Source: Eustoma russellianum (lineage: Eukaryota; Streptophyta; Magnoliopsida; Gentianales; Gentianaceae). Taken from it: DNA of 64,000 nt. Below, in pieces: positions 58,710 to 64,000 of this stretch (positions are counted from its first letter, which is position 1; each line of letters starts with the position of its first letter). The stretch spans positions 7,240,518 to 7,304,517 of the forward strand of contig AP025055.1 in the NCBI GenBank assembly GCA_036186865.1, written 5' to 3'. Made by a program: the position numbers and the translations under genes. The notes beneath the pieces are model-generated. The model was not told the origin of the DNA. It was given only the letters and a program-made list of their open reading frames with translations, and ran no database searches.

Positions 58710-60490
58710 CTCCTTTCATTGAAATTCCAACTTACACATTTCATATACTTGTGAAGTTAACATCACACCAAAAATTAGCCAATTTAAATACTCCTAAGAT
58801 TCATTTCCAGGTCATGCAAGACGTCACACTGTTCTGCCCAGTTCCAGTAATTTCATCTTGAGCAGTTCTACCAAAAGATTTATTAAAAATAAAACATAAC
58901 TCTTTTTACTGCAATTCCAACTCTCACCTTTACTACACACATAGAGGTAGTTTCATGCCAAAAATTAACTTAATTGAACATTTCTAAGGTTCGTTCTCAG
59001 GCCATACAATCAACCACAGAAATCTGCCCAGTCCCAGTAGTTTCAGCACTTCTTCATTTTTCATTGTTCAAACCTTCTTCAATCAACTTCATTTATTAAG
59101 ATGACTTACCATACATCAATTACACATTTAAACATAATTATTCCAAGTCTCCTAAATCATTTTTAGGCTACACATAACTCATACCAAACAGTCACAACAC
59201 ATTCATGTAGCAAGTCATTCAATCATGCCAACACCTTTCTTTATAACAACTAGTTTTCATGTCTTATACTTAGAATCTTCAACTAAAATTCATAGCTTAA
59301 AGATGGCTAGTCATTCAAGCATACACTTCACAAATAAGTCAAGATTGTCTAAAGTATACTTGCCTCTTTTAAGCTAGGAACCTTCCTCTAGCTTGAATCT
59401 TGGATGAAATGAAGTGAAGTCTCCCTCCAACTTCAATCACACCCCTTGGTTTTGGAGGAAGAAAGAGAATGAATGTTAGCTATTATCTTAAGTGAATAAT
59501 AGAGCTAAATGAAGGCTAGATTATCTTACCAAGATGAGGCTTGAATGGAGTTTAATCCACCAAGAAGCTAACACCACTTAGGAGCTTGGAAAGTTTGAAC
59601 CTAGTGACCATGGAGGTCACGGTTTTGGCAAGCATAAGAGAGGCAATGTGAGCTTCAATCTAAGAATTATGAAATTCAACTAAGTACCTTGACATGCAAC
59701 TTACCTAGATGATTCTTGGAGCTTGAAGATGAAGAGGATCTTGGCAATTGTAGCTCTAGCCAACCTTATGGAGTGATGAGGGTTTAGAAAATAATCTAAG
59801 TGTTCAATGCTCTAATATCATGCTTGTACAATTCTTGATGGTGTGGAGATTGAATATGGAGATGAAGCTATTAACTAAATAGAAGAAGAAGACTCCATTG
59901 TTGGTGAAGGGGGGGGGCGCATGCATGGTCAAGGGAGGGAGCACAAGGCATGAAAGGAAGGGAAAGAATCTTAGGGTCTTGAAATTTGACTAGCCTTTGT
60001 CCCCCATGCTTGCATGCATGGTTTATTTTATTCCAAATTTTCATATAAAATTATAGAATGGGAATTAGAAGGAGTCTTCTAGAAAGCCTTGGTGAGGGGG
60101 CCGAATTCTAGGGGTGTTGGGAGGGGTATTTCTATTATTTCCCATATTTTTTTATTTCATGTTGGTATAATTACTCTACTACTTGTAATCTCTATTTACT
60201 TTTGGGCTTAGTTTTAAGAAGGCCCTTAGGATAAGCCTTCTTATAATTTGAAAAACCTTCTAAGGTCCTTTGAGGCCTTGTGGCCGAAATCTGTTAGGGT
60301 CTTGGGGGTGAATTGGCCATTTCGCATGCTTCATAACTCATACTCGTATGATTATATAATGTTTGCTTTGAGCAAAAGTTTAGTAAAGAAGTAATAATAA
60401 AACTTGGTAACTTGTACTTAAAGGATGCAACCTTTATTAGTTCACTTGTACAATGCTCAAGTACAATATGATTTTCCGCTGGGTACAACA
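58698..60490 (-). repeat. G3 5' LTR, partial
   Basis: Minus sense starts TGTTGTACCCAGC at 60,490. Segments such as ACGTCACACTGTTC and CCAGTTCCAGTAATTTC match the G1 LTR at 19,930-19,970. Truncated by the integrase fragment at about 58,698. No gene seen. Confidence 0.7.
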
Positions 60491-60947
60491 TAATATACAT
60501 AAATTAAACTTTAATATTCAGCACTCATGGCTGATTTAAATTGAATTTGTAATCTCCACAATTTGGCTTTAATTTGGGGTGATTTGTGTGTGCCAACATG
60601 GAATGATTTTATGGCTGTATATACCATGTAAGCCACGAAATTTTTGGCCATTTTTGAAGTGTAGGGGCTGGCCATCTATATAGGACAAGCACGTGACACG
60701 TTGGTGAAGTTTCGGTATTCACTCGATACGATAATTTTTGGTTTAGAACCTTGTAACGTGTCGTAATAAATTTGTCATCACCATTACTCATATCATATGA
60801 TATAAGACCTGAATATACTCATAAAAATGAGGTAAATATAGTGGTGTGACGTTAATGTACGTTCGTAAAATATATAACGTGTCGGTAGTACGTTGGAATA
60901 TATGTGTATGTGCCTTTTTATAAAAAATCTGAATATATATTTTTTTT
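60491..60947 (-). repeat. Reversed Sire-like LTR fragment, third
   Basis: Reverse of LTR positions about 400-850 (GCCAACATGGAATGATTTTATG; TCATATGATATAAGACCTGA). It resumes roughly where the fragment ending at 40,050 leaves off. It meets LINE copy 3 at the same LTR position as the other two LINE joins. Confidence 0.78.
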
Positions 60948-61066
60948 ATTTGAACGAGTATTTATTGGTGACCTCACTTATGGTGGAGGGAAGACCATAT
61001 TACAATGAGTTCGTATAATCAAACCAATAATGAAGAAAGCAAATGATTTTCAACCGCCAATCATAT

Positions 61067-61150
61067 ATGATATGTCGCATTAAAACCTTGCCAAGTAAAA
61101 CCACCCTTGTGGATAAAACCTTGGCGAAGGAAAAAGCGTGCATATTTATA
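61067..61150 (-). ncRNA. Conserved hairpin block in LINE copy 3 3' UTR
   Basis: Outer stem CCTTGCCAAG (61,086-61,095) with CTTGGCGAAGG (61,120-61,130), inner CCAC/GTGG hairpin. Only a few changes from copy 1 over about 75 bp, while the surrounding UTR hardly aligns. Confidence 0.5.
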
Positions 61151-61747
61151 TGATTTGGCCAGCGAAATATTACAGTGGGAGATGAATTTTTACACATATA
61201 TGCAGTATAGGAATTTGCAATTTGATGGTCCTAGTCGATGCAGCCGCACAGAAGTAGTTGCACAAAGTTTGTAAACTAGGCTTGATCTCTTGCACCAAAA
61301 GCTTGGAAAGAACCCATGATGATGTGTATGATGCACGCAGAATGAGCGGAAGATGATATTGCCTCCAAGTAGATGGACTTCTCCATTTCACCTCAGTCGA
61401 AGATAAAGAGTGATATGTCATTAGTGTTGAGATTAGATTGTTGAACGAAAATAAAATTACGACATACGTACCAATGCCGCCTTGATTCCAGATGTGAACA
61501 ATAGCCTGGCCATAAAGCGAATGAGTACAAGCGGTGTTTGTAGGAGCTGCTACCAGTGTGCTTTCGTTCCTCAGCAGTCCAGCATTTGATTATCCACCAC
61601 CAAAAACAGCATGAGAGTAAACATAAAATGTGTATGAGAATAAGCATGAAATAGCATGGAGTTGTGAATGTGTTACGCACCAGTGTTGCCTGTGCATAGT
61701 GACACAGGCAACTAAAAGAAGCGATCGCCAACACAATGTGAGACATC

Positions 61748-62485
61748 TTATAGGCGTAAAGTGGGTAGTTGATGCAGATCCAACTGTAATGCTCCACGCA
61801 CCACAGCTGAAAGTTCCCGTATGCTGGTATACCAACGAATTCCTTGAGATCGAAATCCATGCCGCGCTAGGAAATGGGCAGTCGAGTTGGCTTGACGAGG
61901 GCAATACTGCAATGTGACTTGATTGATAGTCATGAAATCAACAAGTCTATCGAGGTCCTCAGATAAACTTCCCGTTGTAGGTGTTTTGTTCGGTATGAGC
62001 GAGAGAATAGATTTACAATCTATCTCCACAATAATTTGCTGGTGATCCAATGCATAAAAAAGTATGGAAAATAGCATTGTTTGTATCTCAGCACGCAACG
62101 ATGATAGGCGGGGGAGTGCAAAGCATATGTCGGAAACTAAGTGTCCTCTATCATTCCTCAAGACAGCACCACCTGCTGCAGATTTTGCCCCAACAGCCAC
62201 ATCTACATTTAACTTGAGACGTCCAGTAGGAAGAAGACCCCACTTCACCAAGCGCATTCTCTTGTGTGAAAGTAGCGGTGCAAAATTTAATATTTGGAGA
62301 TGAGGCAAAGGGCGAGCAAATTTCTTGTCTCGCATTGTTGAACACCATGTGTAAATGGCACTACGAACATGTTCATATAGAGAACTGTAGGTGAATTTTT
62401 CATCGCCAAATCGAGCAACTGTATATCTTTTCAAGATTTCCCATGTGATAATAGACGGAACCACTGACTTTAATTGGTTCTCCAT
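61748..62485 (-). CDS. LINE copy 3 RNase H domain, open frame
   Basis: 245-aa frame, no internal stop. TWEILKRYTVARFGDEKF, KLNVDVAVG (D95), AAGGAVLRNDRGHLVSD, LRAEIQTML (E133), VEIDCKSILS (D156) and QANSTAHFLARHG. The three acidic residues are all present, unlike in copies 1 and 2. It is the C-terminal part of the LINE ORF2-like protein; the frame is separated from zf-RVT by a break near 62,486-62,656. Confidence 0.82.
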   Translation of the reverse strand: MENQLKSVVPSIITWEILKRYTVARFGDEKFTYSSLYEHVRSAIYTWCSTMRDKKFARPLPHLQILNFAPLLSHKRMRLVKWGLLPTGRLKLNVDVAVGAKSAAGGAVLRNDRGHLVSDICFALPRLSSLRAEIQTMLFSILFYALDHQQIIVEIDCKSILSLIPNKTPTTGSLSEDLDRLVDFMTINQVTLQYCPRQANSTAHFLARHGFRSQGIRWYTSIRELSAVVRGALQLDLHQLPTLRL

Positions 62486-62576
62486 AGTTGAAAGAGAGGA
62501 TAATCTCCACCATCTGCGTATGTATTGTTTAAGAGGTTCTTGTCAAGGGAAGGTCCCAGAGAACAGTATCGACACC

Positions 62577-64000
62577 TCAATCCAGATTGGCCGTATTTGC
62601 GTGCAGCCATGAAAGATATGATCCGTGGTGTCCGTGGAGCGTCGACAAAAGACACATTATGTGGGATGTATAGTTTGCCATAGTGATAAATTTTCCACTA
62701 ATGGCAGTGAATTTGTCCAAAGTCGCCAAAGGAATAGACGCATACCTTGTTGTGCATTCGGCCACCAAATGTAACGATGGTCGGCAAGATGAGTGCCAGT
62801 TGTACTGATAGTGATGCAGGCCGATTTAAGAGAAAATTGTCTATTTGTGTCTGGTATCCAATCAAATTTATTTTGAATATGAAGTACATGTTCCCGCATG
62901 AATGGATCAATACGGCATAGGCGCTTCCACAATGGTGAATCGTATATATGTGCGCGCATGATATTACGATTCCCATATTTTGATTTGCAGTATGTAGTCC
63001 ACAGCTCAATACCATGTTGATACTTCCACCAGAGCTGACACTCGAATGCCTTTTGTATATATACTAGATGTCGGATACCAAGTCCGCCTTCTTTTGATTT
63101 ACACACCGTAGTCCATGATCGCCAAATGTGTCTATCCCTCCACAGAAATTTCGATAGCTTTTGGCTTAAAACATCAATTACACCTTTGGGAAAGCGCGAA
63201 CTAGCCATTATGTGCTGTGGCACTGAGTTGAGAACATGCTTTACGAGTATTAGCCAACCTGCCATCGATAGCAACTTAGAAGACCAAGAATTTAGATAGG
63301 AATCAAAATGCTGAATTAGTGATGTGCAATAACGGGCTCAATTTATTCCTTTATGTAAGTAAGATCCCAAATATTTTACAGGCAGAGATGTTAATCTCAT
63401 TCCCAATGCATGAGCATCCGCCACCCCAGATACGCTGTCTCCCACAACAACTTGACTCTTATGATAATTGACCAATTGGCCAGATGCTGCCTGATATAGT
63501 TCCAAGAAAGCTCGAAATTTTTCCAAGTTAGTCGTAGAGCCGTTGAGAAAAATCAGCAAATCATCTACAAAGCCTAAGTGTGAAACACACGGTGTACGAC
63601 CCGCATGAAAACCCTTTATTTTTTCTGTGAAATCATTGTATTAAACCCACGCGAGAATCCTTCTAATGAAATAATAAATAAAAGCGGCGATAGGGGGTCA
63701 CCTTGTTTCACTCCTCGCCCAACAGGGAAGAAACCAACTTGCTTACCATTTAACATTATGGAGCATCGCGTGGAATGGAAGTTATTTATGATCAAGCAAA
63801 TAAGTCTCTGGTGAAAGCCTAGTTTCTGCAGAAGCAGTTCCAAATAATGCTAACTTACCCGGTCAAACGCTTTTTCCATGTCCAATTTTACCATGACATG
63901 ATCCCCGCGGGTTTTCTTGTCTATTACGTGCACCATTTCTTGTGCCATTAATATTTGTTCGGTAATGCTTCTTCCCTGCATGAAGCCTGATTGTTTAGGC
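62577..64000 (-). pseudogene. LINE copy 3 RT and zf-RVT
   Basis: In sense: LDMEKAFDR near 63,870-63,900, GRGVKQGDPLSPLLFIISLEG (63,616-63,843), GFVDDLLIFLNG (Val where most have Ala), thumb KYLGSYLHKGIN to a stop at 63,338, then LSMAGWLILVKHVLNSVPQH and zf-RVT with FLWRLWTNSLPLVENLSLWQ. Frames broken near 63,610, 63,338 and 62,657. Truncated by the window edge. Confidence 0.83.

Larger units (their letters stand above)
55031..60490 (-). mobile_element. Scrambled Ty3/gypsy element G3
   Basis: Minus-strand mosaic: LTR-like sequence starting TGTTGTACCC at 60,490, an inserted CRM-type integrase ORF, a Tekay-like gag, a short RT scrap, a polypurine tract and a second LTR start at 55,789. The two LTR starts are only distantly alike, so two related elements may be merged. 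No target duplication found. Most of pol is gone. Confidence 0.65.
60948..64000 (-). mobile_element. LINE-1 type element, copy 3, partial
   Basis: Runs off the right edge. 3' A-run at 60,940-60,947, conserved hairpin block 61,067-61,150, RNase H 61,748-62,485, zf-RVT around 62,657-62,900, RT from 62,900 to the edge. RNase H protein is only about half identical to copy 1 by eye, so this is a different, older or sister lineage. Confidence 0.87.

Overview
The window looks like a gene-poor, repeat-filled piece of a flowering-plant chromosome (probably a dicot; species not assignable). Almost every base falls in a nested transposable element. I see no intact host gene, rRNA, tRNA gene or CRISPR array. 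Lineage names (Tekay/Del-like and CRM-like Ty3/gypsy chromoviruses, Sire-like Ty1/copia, L1-type LINEs with RNase H, Au-type SINE) are recognised from protein and sequence motifs, not from a search.

Region 1 (1-21,550). A minus-strand Ty3/gypsy element, G1, runs through the left edge. A plus-strand relative, G2 (7,060-19,269), sits inside G1's 5' LTR. G2 has about 3.6 kb LTRs, a 5-bp target duplication (ACTTG), a primer-binding site, gag, protease, RT, RNase H, integrase, chromodomain and a polypurine tract. Both elements carry stops and frameshifts. G2 has a 72-bp GT-AG interruption in RT at a point where G1 is contiguous. Both elements also have an intron-like 79-81 bp gap between gag and protease.

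Region 2 (21,551-40,050, 'segment A') and region 3 (40,051-55,030, 'segment B') share a direct duplication: a Sire-like gag fragment, an LTR in reverse orientation, a 5'-truncated LINE, and a second LTR inserted in the LINE at the same ACCAT target. Segment A was later hit by T1 (23,505-31,553; TSD CTACT), a gag-only non-autonomous LTR element. Segment B keeps the empty T1 site. The second LTR is solo in A but still has a primer-binding site and truncated gag in B. B starts with a 4-kb Sire-like LTR that contains a nested solo LTR and a SINE.

Region 4 (55,031-60,490) is a scrambled minus-strand gypsy, G3: LTR pieces, gag, a scrap of RT, and an intact 484-aa CRM-type integrase ORF from another lineage. 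Region 5 (60,491-64,000) is another reversed LTR joined to a third, more diverged LINE that runs off the right edge.

The likely order is: LINE and LTR insertions, duplication A/B, T1 and G1 insertion in or beside A, then G2 into G1. These genes serve retrotransposition only; most are broken, so mobility would depend on proteins supplied by other copies.
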